From Phocaeicola vulgatus ATCC 8482 (lineage in GTDB: Bacteria > Bacteroidota > Bacteroidia > Bacteroidales > Bacteroidaceae): 64,000 nt of DNA. The first letter of the stretch is position 1. Each line of letters opens with the position of its first letter. Both the position numbers and the translations under genes were made by a program. The stretch covers positions 4,650,001 through 4,714,000 of the forward strand of contig NC_009614.1 in the NCBI RefSeq assembly GCF_000012825.1. The letters run 5' to 3'. Positions 52,061 through 61,945 of the stretch are shown here, in pieces. The notes beneath the pieces are model-generated. The model had not been told where the DNA came from and did no database searches. It worked only from the letters and a program-made list of their open reading frames with translations.

Positions 52061-52373
52061 AATTTTTTGTTATTTATAAGGTTTATAATTACATCCGATT
52101 TTTACGTCTTGACAAATGTAAAAGAATTAAATTAAAAATCCTAGAAATTTGAAAGAAGAAAATTAGAGATATAAAGGATTATCCCCCTAAAATAATCTGT
52201 CATAAAAAAGCAGAAGACCATACAAGGTAAAAAAACACTACTATATAACAGTCAGAAAAGTTCCCAGGCATCCTGAATACAATCTAAAAAACTATCTTAT
52301 TATGCACAGGAGCAGGATCATAACCTGCCCCTCCACTAATTAATCAGACTTTCAGAACATACAAAAATATATC
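52061..52373. other. Intergenic stretch between mutase and C69 dipeptidase
   Basis: It holds the mutase promoter box TACATTTG at 52120-52113 and a hairpin GGAGCAGG...CCTGCCCC (52309-52331, one mismatch) followed on the minus strand by AGTTTTTTAG, probably the terminator of the dipeptidase gene. Nothing else is seen. Confidence 0.55.
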
Positions 52374-54014
52374 CTATTTCATCTTATAGCGTTCACCGGT
52401 GGCCTTTACCAGTTCTTCCAAAAATTCTTTGGGATACCCCGGACGTACCAAAGGAGCGCAATGACCGGTTTCAGGACGAAGTATGGTTCCATCTTTTGCC
52501 ATCTTTTTCACAGCACCGTCATTATACTTCACAATCAAAAATTCGCCCAATTTCTTCCAGCTGTCTATTGCCGATTCGGCTGTCATGCAACTATAGTTAG
52601 TCAAGAACTCTTTTGCCTTTACAGGATCTTTTTCATATAAGCTCATGGCAGAAGATTCAATGCCAGCCTGTGCATTCGCATAAGTATCTTCCAAATTATT
52701 TTGAACGGCACGCATATCATCAATCATCAGGCTATAACGTGGACGAATCATATCGGCCACCCAATTATAAATCCAAAATGCAGAGTCCCATGAAAAAGTT
52801 ACACAGTCGGCTTCTTTACCGCTATAACAGTCAGGAATACGATCCGAACAACAATATACAGGAGCAAACACTGTCATATTAGCATCATCTGTTCCAAACC
52901 ATAATACTCCCCCTATTGCATCGGGCAGGTTAGCACGCATCTGTGCCACAAAAGTGAAAGCCGTTTGCTGAGTCGAAATGGGACGTTCATTGAAATATTC
53001 CTGATCTCCTACTTTAAAACTCAAGGGAGACAGACGATAAGGAGTTTTAAACGGACCGGCACCGGGATCATTAGTTATATCCAGTGGAGTACCCTCATAG
53101 TGATCGCGCATAGCCGCTTGTACATCACGTACTGAAAGTTTACGGGAAGGCTTGATATAAAGAGGCATCGGTTCTTTGCTGTCCCCCTGAATATAAGGAA
53201 GATAGGTATCTCCCACCGACTTGTTGAACATATTATAGAAACTCCATACACGCGCTTCACAGAACCGTACACCACCAAAATCTAAAGGATTATATGCCGC
53301 CGAGAAACTGAAATCTTTATTCATACCGTCAAAATAACCTTTTTCACGAGCGAAAGAAATCACATCCGGAGAGTAAAGACAATTATCCTTGTCATTCATA
53401 TTGAACTGATGAATCCGGCTCTGATTAGCATGTGCGGCAATACAATCATCCGGTATACGGACTGCTACCCATACAGCACCTTTCACACCGGGACCCTTAC
53501 CGATCATCTCCAAAATCCAGACTTCATTGGGATCAGCGATACTGAATGATTCGCCACTGCTATAATAACCATATTCTTTTACTAAATCCGTCATTACCTG
53601 TATGGCTTCTTTAGCTGTACGAGAACGCTGGAGAGCTACATAAATCAAACTTCCATAATCCATAATACCGGTAGAATCAACCAATTCCTCCCGTCCACCA
53701 AAAGTAGTTTCACCTATGGTTACCTGAAATTCATTCATATTACCTATCACATTATAGGTTTGACGCGCTTCTTTTATTTGCCCTAAATATTTGCCCGAAT
53801 CCCAATCATAGATATCACGCATGGTTCCTTTTTCATGCATACCGGCAGGATAGTGATACAACTCGCCAAACATTCCGTATGAATCAGCGGAATAAGAAAC
53901 GATAACAGAACCATCAACCGAGGCTCCCTTACCTACAATCAGGTTAGTGCATGCCAAACTCTCTGTTATTGCCGCCAATAGAAAGGCAGCACCTAAAATC
54001 AGTTTATTCTTCAT
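52374..54014 (-). CDS. Exported C69-family dipeptidase
   Basis: A 546-residue Ntn-hydrolase. The signal peptide ends just before Cys22 (ITESLA-CTNLIVGKGAS). Removal makes Cys22 the N-terminal nucleophile, as in PepD-type C69 peptidases. GSVIVSYSADSYG and the segment with VWILEMIGKGPGVKGAVW follow the family pattern. It should cleave dipeptides in the periplasm. It lies 42 nt after the M23 peptidase gene on the same strand, so both may be in one transcript devoted to peptide or cell-wall processing. Confidence 0.9.
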   Translation of the reverse strand: MKNKLILGAAFLLAAITESLACTNLIVGKGASVDGSVIVSYSADSYGMFGELYHYPAGMHEKGTMRDIYDWDSGKYLGQIKEARQTYNVIGNMNEFQVTIGETTFGGREELVDSTGIMDYGSLIYVALQRSRTAKEAIQVMTDLVKEYGYYSSGESFSIADPNEVWILEMIGKGPGVKGAVWVAVRIPDDCIAAHANQSRIHQFNMNDKDNCLYSPDVISFAREKGYFDGMNKDFSFSAAYNPLDFGGVRFCEARVWSFYNMFNKSVGDTYLPYIQGDSKEPMPLYIKPSRKLSVRDVQAAMRDHYEGTPLDITNDPGAGPFKTPYRLSPLSFKVGDQEYFNERPISTQQTAFTFVAQMRANLPDAIGGVLWFGTDDANMTVFAPVYCCSDRIPDCYSGKEADCVTFSWDSAFWIYNWVADMIRPRYSLMIDDMRAVQNNLEDTYANAQAGIESSAMSLYEKDPVKAKEFLTNYSCMTAESAIDSWKKLGEFLIVKYNDGAVKKMAKDGTILRPETGHCAPLVRPGYPKEFLEELVKATGERYKMK

Positions 54015-54056
54015 TAATATATAACTTTTTAATTGTGTATAATACTTATTTTACCA

Positions 54057-55727
54057 TCAAAATTCATATTCCTCTTTTGTTTCGTTTCCACAATAATCTG
54101 TCACCACCAATTCCAATTTATGGGCGACTCCTTTTTTTAACCGTTCAGGATGCTTCATCCACAATTTCGCATTTTTGGAACTGAAACCGAATAAGGCAAA
54201 TTCGCCGTCTATCTTCACCTTATAATCCTTAATACCCGTTTCCGCATCTCCTATTTTGAACTGAACCTTACCTGTCTTCCATTGTGCCTTATTTAATGGG
54301 GTCACTCGTGGAGACAAAGTATCTATAGCTACGGTATAGGTTCCCAGTTCACGGATGGAAGTCTTCATCCAACCATTTTCATAAATTCCTCCTGCTGAAC
54401 CTTTCCTTTTTCCCCACTTACGGGCCACATAATATTTCGACGTATCCTCTACAGGAAGATGGCGTACCCCGATCATCAGCGTGCACCCAGCCTGCAAAGC
54501 TACTGGCTCATCGTGCAACTGGTACTCGTAAGATATTGCGGCTGTATCTTTAACCACATGACAGTTCAGTGCCACATCCTCATACAACATTCCTCGGGGG
54601 ATAACCAGTTCCATACCCGGTTCCTGAACCACATTACCTTTATTCCATGCCAAATAATGTTTTACCTGCGGATGATATTCCTCTATCGGCTGCCTACGGC
54701 CACGCACAATGAAACGATAAGTCGACTTATTCCCGTATAAATCAGCTAATTCATAACGAAAATGATAATCACGTTCTTCATCAATCGTAACCACCCCTCC
54801 TTCATCATTGGCTTGCAACATGCGCAAACTATTTCCGGGAAGAATCTGTGAGCGCATCACCCAATTATGCCTCTTTACATTCTCCTCATAGTCTGTCCAG
54901 GCATTAATCATCCGGTTCTCTTCGGGCAAAACGCCATCCACCGTACTGCGAAAAACTTCTGTCGTATCCACATAGAGTACCACGGAACGCACACCATAAT
55001 TATTATGTGTGCCATCCATATAGTCGTATGCCTTAATGCCAGCGGCTATTTTCCCCCAAGCAGAAACCGGTTGTCCCAAAGAAGCAACAGATATGGATTT
55101 TTTTCTTTGTGAGCCTTCCACAACTCCAGCGCCCCGCTGCGGATAAAGCATAATCATTGACGCACGTGGCGGAGTAGTGTCTTTAATTTTATCGGTATAG
55201 AACTGTAAGGGATCTATCAATTCACCAGTATCCGTACGGCGTATCTCCATATGCAGATGCGGTCCGAAAGAATACCCTTCATTACCGCTTAAAGCAATGA
55301 TTTCTCCAGCTTTGAAACTGACCTGATGAGGCTCGAATTTCAAATCCACAGCAAAAGTTTCATGCCGATATTGATATTCCTCCACCACTTTTGCCACTGC
55401 AGAAGCAAATTTCAACACATGTCCATATACTGAAGTATATCCATTGGGATGCGTAATAAAAATAGCCTGCCCATATCCTCCGGGAGTAACCAGTACACGG
55501 CTCACATATCCGTCGGCAATGCAATGAATAGGTTTTCCCACCTCTCCCTGGGTTTTAAAATCCACTCCTCCATGAAAGTGGTTAGAACGCAGTTCACCGA
55601 AATTACCGCTCAGAATAAGCGGAAAATCAAAAGGAGGACGGAATACAGGAGCAGCCGGTTCTTCCTGTGCCCGTACAGCAAGAACACTGCCCAAAGCTGC
55701 TATGATTATATAATTTCGTAAAGTCAT
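54057..55727 (-). CDS. Exported M23-family metallopeptidase
   Basis: A 556-residue periplasmic protein with a signal peptide (ending near VRAQ). The LytM/M23 domain lies at residues about 35-175. The zinc ligands are H52 and D56 (HFHGGVDFK) and H159 in GPHLHMEIRR. It should cut peptidoglycan cross-bridges or regulate an amidase. The 380-residue C-terminal region is strand-rich with Ig-like segments and no recognised catalytic site; it may bind the envelope. Promoter box TAAGTTTG at 55783-55776. Confidence 0.9.
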   Translation of the reverse strand: MTLRNYIIIAALGSVLAVRAQEEPAAPVFRPPFDFPLILSGNFGELRSNHFHGGVDFKTQGEVGKPIHCIADGYVSRVLVTPGGYGQAIFITHPNGYTSVYGHVLKFASAVAKVVEEYQYRHETFAVDLKFEPHQVSFKAGEIIALSGNEGYSFGPHLHMEIRRTDTGELIDPLQFYTDKIKDTTPPRASMIMLYPQRGAGVVEGSQRKKSISVASLGQPVSAWGKIAAGIKAYDYMDGTHNNYGVRSVVLYVDTTEVFRSTVDGVLPEENRMINAWTDYEENVKRHNWVMRSQILPGNSLRMLQANDEGGVVTIDEERDYHFRYELADLYGNKSTYRFIVRGRRQPIEEYHPQVKHYLAWNKGNVVQEPGMELVIPRGMLYEDVALNCHVVKDTAAISYEYQLHDEPVALQAGCTLMIGVRHLPVEDTSKYYVARKWGKRKGSAGGIYENGWMKTSIRELGTYTVAIDTLSPRVTPLNKAQWKTGKVQFKIGDAETGIKDYKVKIDGEFALFGFSSKNAKLWMKHPERLKKGVAHKLELVVTDYCGNETKEEYEF

Positions 55728-55775
55728 TTTCTTTATTTTATGGAGAACTCATCACAAAAATTTTGAATCTCTCCG

Positions 55776-55783
55776 CAAACTTA
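55776..55783 (-). promoter_or_regulatory. -7 box TAAGTTTG for the M23 gene
   Basis: TAnnTTTG match on the minus strand, about 49 nt before the start. Confidence 0.45.
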
Positions 55784-55882
55784 CAAATAAAAAACAGAAT
55801 ATCCCTTAAAACAATGTTGCTAAACATACATTTATTACGAAAAAAACATATCCGGACAAAACCTACTTTTCTGACATTTTGT

Positions 55883-55890
55883 TATCTTTG
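55883..55890 (+). promoter_or_regulatory. -7 box TATCTTTG for ald
   Basis: It lies 31 nt before the ATG at 55921 and shows that the frame opening at 55879 does not mark the true start. Confidence 0.55.
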
Positions 55891-55920
55891 AGGCAGTCAA
55901 ACCCCTTAAATGTGACAATT

Positions 55921-57012
55921 ATGATAGTAGGAATTCCTAAAGAAATCAAAAACAACGAGAATCGTGTATCATTAACCCCTGCAGGAGCACACGAGTTGGT
56001 ACAGAGAGGTCACACGGTGTATATACAACACACCGCAGGTATAAACAGCGGATTTTCCGATGAAGAGTATGAGAAAGTCGGAGCGCGTATCCTTCCTACT
56101 ATAGAAGATGTGTACGCCATTGCCGAGATGATTATAAAAGTCAAGGAACCCATCGAATGTGAATATAACCTGGTACGTAAGGGCCAACTGGTATTTACAT
56201 ACTTCCATTTTGCCTGTGACAAAGAATTAACGGAGGCAATGATGCGTAGTGGTTCAGTATGCCTAGCTTACGAAACTGTAACAGACAAACAAGGAGGACT
56301 GCCTCTGCTGATTCCCATGAGTGAAGTGGCGGGACGAATGTCCACTCAGGAAGGAGCACGTTTTTTGGAGAAGCCTCAAGGAGGACGTGGCATCTTGCTA
56401 GGTGGAGTTCCCGGTGTCAAGCCAGCCAAAGTGCTGGTATTAGGCGGCGGCATTGTAGGAACCAATGCAGCTTTAATGGCTGCAGGATTAGGGGCTGATG
56501 TCACAATCTGTGATATTTCATTACCCCGCCTGCGTCAGTTGAGTGAGTTCATGCCTAAAAATGTAAAAACATTATTCTCGTCCAGCCACAATATAGAAAA
56601 AGAACTGCCAACAACTGATTTGATAATCGGTGCAGTTCTTATCCCCGGTGCAAAGGCTCCCCACCTCATAACACGCCCTATGCTGAAACTGATGAAAAAG
56701 GGTACTGTACTGGTAGATGTGGCCATTGACCAAGGAGGATGTTTTGAAACCTCCCATCCCACAACTCATGCCGAACCCATTTACGAAGTAGACGGTATCA
56801 TCCATTACTGTGTGGCAAATATTCCGGGAGCCGTGCCGTGTACTTCAACCTTGGCATTAACCAATGCTACACTGCCATACGCTATCAGATTGGCAGATCT
56901 TGGTTGGGAAAAAGCTTGCGAAAACGATCCGGGACTAAAAAACGGCTTGAATATTGTAAACGGAAAGATTGTGTTTCCGGCCGTAGCAGAAGCCTTTGGC
57001 TGGAAAATTTAA
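55921..57012 (+). CDS. ald: Alanine dehydrogenase
   Basis: A 363-residue NAD-dependent enzyme that reversibly deaminates L-alanine to pyruvate and ammonia. The start [20 protein letters not shown] is typical. Substrate residues Arg15, Lys75 (IIKVKEP) and His96 (YFHFACD) are in place. The NAD-binding glycine loop is [21 protein letters not shown] (about 175-195). PNT-like sequence [21 protein letters not shown] follows. Cytosolic and monocistronic. The start at 55921 is fixed by the promoter box and family alignment. Confidence 0.95.
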   Translation: MIVGIPKEIKNNENRVSLTPAGAHELVQRGHTVYIQHTAGINSGFSDEEYEKVGARILPTIEDVYAIAEMIIKVKEPIECEYNLVRKGQLVFTYFHFACDKELTEAMMRSGSVCLAYETVTDKQGGLPLLIPMSEVAGRMSTQEGARFLEKPQGGRGILLGGVPGVKPAKVLVLGGGIVGTNAALMAAGLGADVTICDISLPRLRQLSEFMPKNVKTLFSSSHNIEKELPTTDLIIGAVLIPGAKAPHLITRPMLKLMKKGTVLVDVAIDQGGCFETSHPTTHAEPIYEVDGIIHYCVANIPGAVPCTSTLALTNATLPYAIRLADLGWEKACENDPGLKNGLNIVNGKIVFPAVAEAFGWKI

Positions 57013-57098
57013 TAAAGTATGGATCCTAATGGAAAAAGGAAGGCCTATCATGAAAGGTCTTCCTTTTTTACGGAATAACATTTATAAGGATTATCATC

Positions 57099-57932
57099 TC
57101 ATGATTTTTCAAGCACTTCCTCTACGGATTCTTCCCGCTGTTTCTTCCCAATCCGACTTACAATCCAAATGCTGACTTCGTAAAGCAAATACATAGGCAC
57201 AGACACCATCATCAATGTAAAGACATCTGACGTAGGAGTGATAACAGCTCCAACTATCAGAATAATAACAATAGCATGACGACGATACCGCTTCATAAAA
57301 TCAGCCGTAAGAAATCCCAGTTTGGCAAAAAGCCAACAAAGGACAGGAATCTCGAAAACAATCCCCATCATCAGGCTCATCATCATCAATGTATCCATAT
57401 ACGAAGACAAAGTAATCGTGTTCTCCACTTCCATACTGACCTGATAGGTAGCAAGAAAACGGAAAGTAAGAGGGAAAATCAAAAAATAATTCAAAAGAAC
57501 TCCCATCATAAAAAGAAAATAGCCCCACCCTACAATCCGGGTAGAATATTTCTTTTCATTCTCGTATAAAGCCGGCGAAACAAAACGGAACAACTGATAA
57601 ATAACATAAGGAGATGCCAGCAAAAAACCCGTATAAAAAGACACGCTCATATGAGTAATGAATTGAGCCGCCAATTGGGTATTGATCATTTTCACATAAA
57701 ACACTTCCGGACATAATGAAGGCATAGCCATGAAATCAGCTATCCGGCAAAAAAAACGATAAATAATGAAATCAGCATTCTTAGGCGCTAGAACAATAGC
57801 AAAAAGCTCATCCTTAAACAAGAATGCTACCAACATTAGAAATACCACAGCCACTGCAATACGGAACAAGACATGGCGCAGTTCTTCCAGATGATCCCAA
57901 AAAGTCAGTATCTTCTGCTGTTGTTCCATCAT
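57099..57932 (-). CDS. tatC: Twin-arginine translocase subunit TatC
   Basis: A 277-residue inner-membrane protein with six membrane segments. It begins with the conserved FWDHLEELRHVLFRIA, and the middle shows FRFVSPALYENEKKY and the final-half signature YRRHAIVIILIVGAVITP. TatC binds twin-arginine signal peptides and recruits TatA to export folded proteins. It starts 3 nt after tatA. Bacteroidetes usually have a minimal TatA/TatC system without TatB, as here. Confidence 0.95.
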   Translation of the reverse strand: MMEQQQKILTFWDHLEELRHVLFRIAVAVVFLMLVAFLFKDELFAIVLAPKNADFIIYRFFCRIADFMAMPSLCPEVFYVKMINTQLAAQFITHMSVSFYTGFLLASPYVIYQLFRFVSPALYENEKKYSTRIVGWGYFLFMMGVLLNYFLIFPLTFRFLATYQVSMEVENTITLSSYMDTLMMMSLMMGIVFEIPVLCWLFAKLGFLTADFMKRYRRHAIVIILIVGAVITPTSDVFTLMMVSVPMYLLYEVSIWIVSRIGKKQREESVEEVLEKS

Positions 57933-57935
57933 TTG

Positions 57936-58139
57936 TCACTCTTTCGTTTCCCCTTTCTTATCTTTTCCATCTATATCATCCTCCACCCCGTTCATCCCTT
58001 CCTTAAAACTCTTAACCCCTTTGCCCAACCCCTTCATCAGTTCGGGTATCTTCTTCCCACCAAAGAATAAAAGAACAATCAATGCAATGAATAATATTTC
58101 CTGCATTCCTAATCCTAAAAATAATAATGTGCCTGTCAT
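57936..58139 (-). CDS. tatA: Sec-independent translocase subunit TatA
   Basis: A 67-residue protein with one N-terminal membrane helix ([17 protein letters not shown]), the hinge [20 protein letters not shown] and a short acidic/basic tail. It makes the Tat pore with TatC. The start can be 58139 ([15 protein letters not shown]) or 58106 (MQEILFIAL); the first fits other Bacteroidetes TatA proteins with a short lead. It is preceded by a possible 39-codon ORF and an ECF S gene. Confidence 0.92.
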   Translation of the reverse strand: MTGTLLFLGLGMQEILFIALIVLLFFGGKKIPELMKGLGKGVKSFKEGMNGVEDDIDGKDKKGETKE

Positions 58140-58147
58140 TTTATCTA

Positions 58148-58267
58148 TTAACTATTAAATGATTTATCAAAAACCAAAGTCATCCATTTACCGGGATCTC
58201 CATCCATGACAGCTACCAGAACATAGCCAGCGCCACCATTTTCAGGCTGTTTCACAATTTGCAGCAT
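58148..58267 (-). CDS. Possible small protein upstream of tatA (39 aa)
   Basis: A 39-codon frame (starts [18 protein letters not shown], ends DKSFNS) lies between the ECF S gene and tatA, 8 nt before tatA and 19 nt after the S component. The amino-acid use looks protein-like ([14 protein letters not shown]), unlike random reading of AT-rich DNA. There is no strong ribosome site or known family. It may be a real small gene in the operon or a fragment of a longer lost gene. Confidence 0.4.
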   Translation of the reverse strand: MLQIVKQPENGGAGYVLVAVMDGDPGKWMTLVFDKSFNS

Positions 58268-58286
58268 AACATCAAATGTTTACAAC

Positions 58287-58796
58287 TTATCTTTTTGCAA
58301 TAGCTTTCAACAAAGCATAGCCACCAAAAATCTGGAGCAACATGCCCGGAATTCCAATCCGGAAATCCTGTGCCGCCAAATAGAAATCACCGACAAGAGC
58401 CCATTCTATCAAGGTACCCACCACCTGATATGCCATAACAGTCCCCAGCAATGCAGGAATCGTAATCTTACGGAAACGATCTGCCATATATCCCGCCACC
58501 AACGCCAACAATACCGACTTTACCAATATAGCCGGAAGTATGGTCACAGAAGGCATTCCAAACAAGAAACTATTGACAAGCGGAGAAAGAACAGCCGTCA
58601 ACATCCCCACTTTGAATCCATATTTATAAGCACCTATTAATGTGAAGAAATAAATGGGTAACATAGCAGGTCCACCCAAATGCACCAAATGACAAAGTTG
58701 CGGCAATACCACATTACCTACAATAAACACGAATGCAAATAAATAAGTATTTGCGTTTGTGTAATTTAACGAATAGAGTTTTGTTGTTGATTCCAT
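58287..58796 (-). CDS. ECF transporter S component (substrate-binding membrane subunit)
   Basis: A 169-residue protein with about six membrane helices. ECF S proteins capture a vitamin or its precursor and rely on a shared energising module (A, A' and T proteins), which is not in this window. The segment GPAMLPIYFFTLIGAYKYG and GMLTAVLSPLVNSFLFG resemble the S-component pattern; the ligand is not deducible. Start 58796 (MESTTKLYSLNYTNAN) is preferred over 58826. It is probably the first gene of a unit that runs into tatA-tatC. Confidence 0.8.
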   Translation of the reverse strand: MESTTKLYSLNYTNANTYLFAFVFIVGNVVLPQLCHLVHLGGPAMLPIYFFTLIGAYKYGFKVGMLTAVLSPLVNSFLFGMPSVTILPAILVKSVLLALVAGYMADRFRKITIPALLGTVMAYQVVGTLIEWALVGDFYLAAQDFRIGIPGMLLQIFGGYALLKAIAKR

Positions 58797-58929
58797 GAAT
58801 ACTAACCTTTCATTTAATTTCTGCAAATATAATCATTTCATAAAGCAAGCTCAATCTTTTTTTTCCCTTTTCTTGTTTATATTATCAAATATTCTTCTAT
58901 CTTCGCAATAGATTGATAAAATTACAACT

Positions 58930-59412
58930 ATGAAATATTATAAATTCATCTATTTTTTAGCCTTCGTCCTTGGAATGTCAACATGGGCACAGGCACAAAG
59001 CACTCCTTGTACCGGAAATGCATATAGCACAAACGCAGACTTCTTCCGTGCCTCAGCATCAGCTCAGAGCGGTGATGCCACTGCCTCCAAAAAGAAGGCG
59101 GTCATTGCAGCCCGTACCGCAATAACCAGCCAGATCAAAGCAAAGGCGGAAATGGCTGCCAAGTCTCAAAAAAAATTCGGTAATGCAGAGTGGGAACAGT
59201 TCTCAGATCTGATCCATATGGCTACCCAGCAAGAGGCTGCTAACTTAAAAGTAATCTGTGAAAACAGCCGGCAGAGCGGTGGTAAATATAAAACAAACGT
59301 TGTGGTAGAATTGCCTAAAGCAGGAGTTCTGTCCACAATCATCAACCAAATAAAAAGTGATGATAAATTAAAAGGACTTTTTGAAGAAAGCCAGTTTAAG
59401 CAAGCGTTTTAA
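58930..59412 (+). CDS. Exported LPP20/FlgT-like small protein
   Basis: A 160-residue protein with a signal peptide (MKYYKFIYFLAFVLGMSTWAQ). The body NADFFRASASAQSGD, then SKKKAVIAARTAITSQIKAK shows the A-x-A pattern of the LPP20/FlgT N-terminal domain, seen also in the WG-operon lipoprotein. No lipobox Cys is found at the processing site. Function unknown; probably periplasmic. Divergent from the ECF S gene and 77 nt before the MgtC-like gene. Confidence 0.75.
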   Translation: MKYYKFIYFLAFVLGMSTWAQAQSTPCTGNAYSTNADFFRASASAQSGDATASKKKAVIAARTAITSQIKAKAEMAAKSQKKFGNAEWEQFSDLIHMATQQEAANLKVICENSRQSGGKYKTNVVVELPKAGVLSTIINQIKSDDKLKGLFEESQFKQAF

Positions 59413-59489
59413 AGCCACTTGAATCCATCAGAGGAGTCAATGCAGTTTAAAAGGAAAACCTATTACATCAACCTAATCTTGACAGATTT

Positions 59490-60779
59490 ATGGAAAAGTT
59501 GTACGATTACCTTCCCCAGCAATTGGTTACTTTCATTCTGGTGACCTTGTTCTCTTTACTCATCGGTTTATCCCAACGGAGAATCAGCCTGAAACGAGAG
59601 GGGGAAACTACGCTTTTCGGCACAGACCGGACTTTTACTTTTATCGGCATTTTGGGATATCTCCTCTATATACTTGATCCTAAGGAAATGCATTTATTTA
59701 TGGGAGGCGGAATAATTTTAGGTATGTTACTGGGCATCAATTATTATGTCAAGCAATCCCAGTTCCACGTGTTTGGAGTGACAACAATCATCATCGCCCT
59801 TATCACCTATTGTATGGCTCCTATCATAAGTACACAACCTTCCTGGTTTTACGTGATGATGGTAGTCACCGTGCTTCTTTTCACAGAAATGAAACACACC
59901 TTCACAGAACTTGTACAACGGATGCAGAATGATGAAATGATCACACTGGCAAAATTTCTGGCTATCAGCGGTATCATTTTGCCCATGCTACCCAAGGAAC
60001 CTCTCATACCGGGTATCAATCTCACTCCATACACCATTTGGCTGGCTACTGTAGTCGTATCGGGTATCTCCTATTTGTCCTACCTGCTGAAGCAATATGT
60101 TTTCCGCGAATCAGGCACTTTGGTTTCGGGCATTATCGGTGGTCTGTATAGCAGCACCGCTACCATTTCCATCCTTGCCCGCAAATGCAAACGGATACAA
60201 GCGCATGAAATACCGGAATATGTATCTGCCATGATGCTTGCTGTCAGCATGATGTTCTTACGTTTCATGATTTTGATCCTTATATTCAGCACTTCCATCT
60301 TTCTGAATATTTACCCCTATCTGCTCATCATGTCTGCAACCGCCGCCGGCATCGGCATATTCATCCATAAAAAGCATACTATAAAAGGCGAGCGCGAAGT
60401 TATTGAAGAAACGGAAACGGAAAGTAATCCACTGGAATTCAAAGTCGCTCTGATCTTTGCTTTATTATTTGTAGTATTTACATTTCTGACTCACTATACA
60501 TTGGTTTATGCAGGAACAGGAGGTTTGAGTATTCTCTCCATTGCAACAGGATTAAGTGATATCACTCCTTTCATACTAAACCTGTTACAAGGCGGAAACA
60601 TTCCGGCAACCATTGTAGGGGCCTGTATCATGCAAGCTATCATCAGCAACATCGTAGTGAATATGTTCTATGCCATATTTTTTTCCTCCCGCAGAAAAGA
60701 AATGCTGCCTTATGTATGGAAAGGATTCCTCACTGTCATTGGAGTAAACGCTGTACTATTACTCATCTATTACTTCTAA
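59490..60779 (+). CDS. MgtC/DUF4010-family membrane protein
   Basis: A 429-residue inner-membrane protein with about twelve hydrophobic segments. The first third matches the MgtC/SapB-like region (LFSLLIGLSQRRISLKREG, FTFIGILGYLLY), and the latter part is DUF4010 (GIIGGLYSSTATISILARK, TGLSDITPFILNLLQGG). Family members are of unclear function; some are linked to magnesium or acid stress. It seems monocistronic, ending at a convergent hairpin. Confidence 0.82.
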   Translation: MEKLYDYLPQQLVTFILVTLFSLLIGLSQRRISLKREGETTLFGTDRTFTFIGILGYLLYILDPKEMHLFMGGGIILGMLLGINYYVKQSQFHVFGVTTIIIALITYCMAPIISTQPSWFYVMMVVTVLLFTEMKHTFTELVQRMQNDEMITLAKFLAISGIILPMLPKEPLIPGINLTPYTIWLATVVVSGISYLSYLLKQYVFRESGTLVSGIIGGLYSSTATISILARKCKRIQAHEIPEYVSAMMLAVSMMFLRFMILILIFSTSIFLNIYPYLLIMSATAAGIGIFIHKKHTIKGEREVIEETETESNPLEFKVALIFALLFVVFTFLTHYTLVYAGTGGLSILSIATGLSDITPFILNLLQGGNIPATIVGACIMQAIISNIVVNMFYAIFFSSRRKEMLPYVWKGFLTVIGVNAVLLLIYYF

Positions 60780-60800
60780 ATTATATTCTCATAAAAAAAC

Positions 60801-60843
60801 ATGCGGATAACAGGATTTTTCAGACAATCCATATCATCCGCAT
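60801..60843. terminator. Convergent terminator-like hairpin
   Basis: Stem ATGCGGAT (60801-60808) with ATCCGCAT (60836-60843) has a nested smaller stem in the loop, flanked by A-run and T-run. It lies between the MgtC-like gene and the YeiH-type exporter gene. Confidence 0.65.
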
Positions 60844-60870
60844 ACTTTTTAATATTCTAATAAATCCCTA

Positions 60871-61857
60871 TCAGAAAAGTAGAATATAAGCCAATGAACT
60901 AAGACTGATCACCGCCCAAAGAGCAACACCTTGAATCAGAGGTTTCATACCTACTTGCTTCAATACATCCATAGACAAGGAAGCTCCAATAAAGAACATG
61001 GTAATAATCAATCCTTTACGTGCCAGTCCGGAAACAGCCTGCCCGAATTGAGGCACACCATCCAGCACATAAGTATTCAGAATGATAGCCACAACAAAAT
61101 AAAGGATAAACCAAGGAATGCTTACTTTCTTACCGCTTCCCTTGAAAATAAAAGAAGTAGCGAATGCCAAAGGAATAATCCAAAGTGCACGGGTCAGTTT
61201 GATTGTTGTCGCCACTTTCAACGCCTCTTCACCGTATGCCGCACCTGCTCCCACCACAGAACTCGTATCATGAATAGCAATAGCTGCCCAAGTACCAAAC
61301 TGTTGTTGATCTAACCCAAACATATGGCCTAACACCGGAAAAATAAACAAAGCGATGGCATTCAATACAAAGATAGTAGCCAAAGCCACAGACATCTCAC
61401 TATCTTTAGCTTTCAATACAGGACCCACAGCAGCAATAGCGCTTCCCCCACAAATTGCAGTACCCGAACTGATAAGATAAGCCGTATCACGATCTACCTT
61501 CAAAAGTTTATGCCCTATAAACATACCTATAATCATTGTACCGATTACAGAAATGATCGTGAATTCCATTCCTTCCTTACCGGAAGCCAGAGAAGCCTGA
61601 AGATTCATACCGAACCCCAATCCCACTACAGAATATTGCAACAAATATTTAGAAACCTTTTTATTGAACTTAGGATAGGCCTGTCCGCAAACTAATGCAA
61701 ATATCAACCCCAGAAATAAAGATACGGGGGGAGTGACCCACTGGGAAAATGAAGCCAATACCGGAATATAGTCCATCAACAAAAAGACCGTTAACGTGGA
61801 AAGCAAACCTACATAAATAGTTTTGCTGTTTTGCTGTAAAGCTGTTACTGAAATCAT
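60871..61857 (-). CDS. YeiH/UPF0324-family putative exporter
   Basis: A 328-residue inner-membrane protein with about ten membrane segments. GLGFGMNLQASLASGKEGM, SSGTAICGGSAIAAVGPVL and AIHDTSSVVGAGAAYGEEAL are family hallmarks; the last is a paired loop near the centre of the pore. Family members are proposed to export sulfite, sulfate or related anions. It lies after a LysR-type regulator on the same strand, which often controls such genes. A TACCTTTG box at 61904-61897 gives it its own promoter. Confidence 0.88.
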   Translation of the reverse strand: MISVTALQQNSKTIYVGLLSTLTVFLLMDYIPVLASFSQWVTPPVSLFLGLIFALVCGQAYPKFNKKVSKYLLQYSVVGLGFGMNLQASLASGKEGMEFTIISVIGTMIIGMFIGHKLLKVDRDTAYLISSGTAICGGSAIAAVGPVLKAKDSEMSVALATIFVLNAIALFIFPVLGHMFGLDQQQFGTWAAIAIHDTSSVVGAGAAYGEEALKVATTIKLTRALWIIPLAFATSFIFKGSGKKVSIPWFILYFVVAIILNTYVLDGVPQFGQAVSGLARKGLIITMFFIGASLSMDVLKQVGMKPLIQGVALWAVISLSSLAYILLF

Positions 61858-61896
61858 ATATTTTACTTTTTAACATTATTTCTCCATTTCGGGATG

Positions 61897-61904
61897 CAAA
61901 GGTA
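61897..61904 (-). promoter_or_regulatory. -7 box TACCTTTG of the exporter gene
   Basis: TAnnTTTG match on the minus strand, 40 nt before the start. The adjacent LysR regulator probably acts here. Confidence 0.5.
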
Positions 61905-61945
61905 ATATATGTTTCAAAAACAATCTAATCGTTTTTAATTATAAG

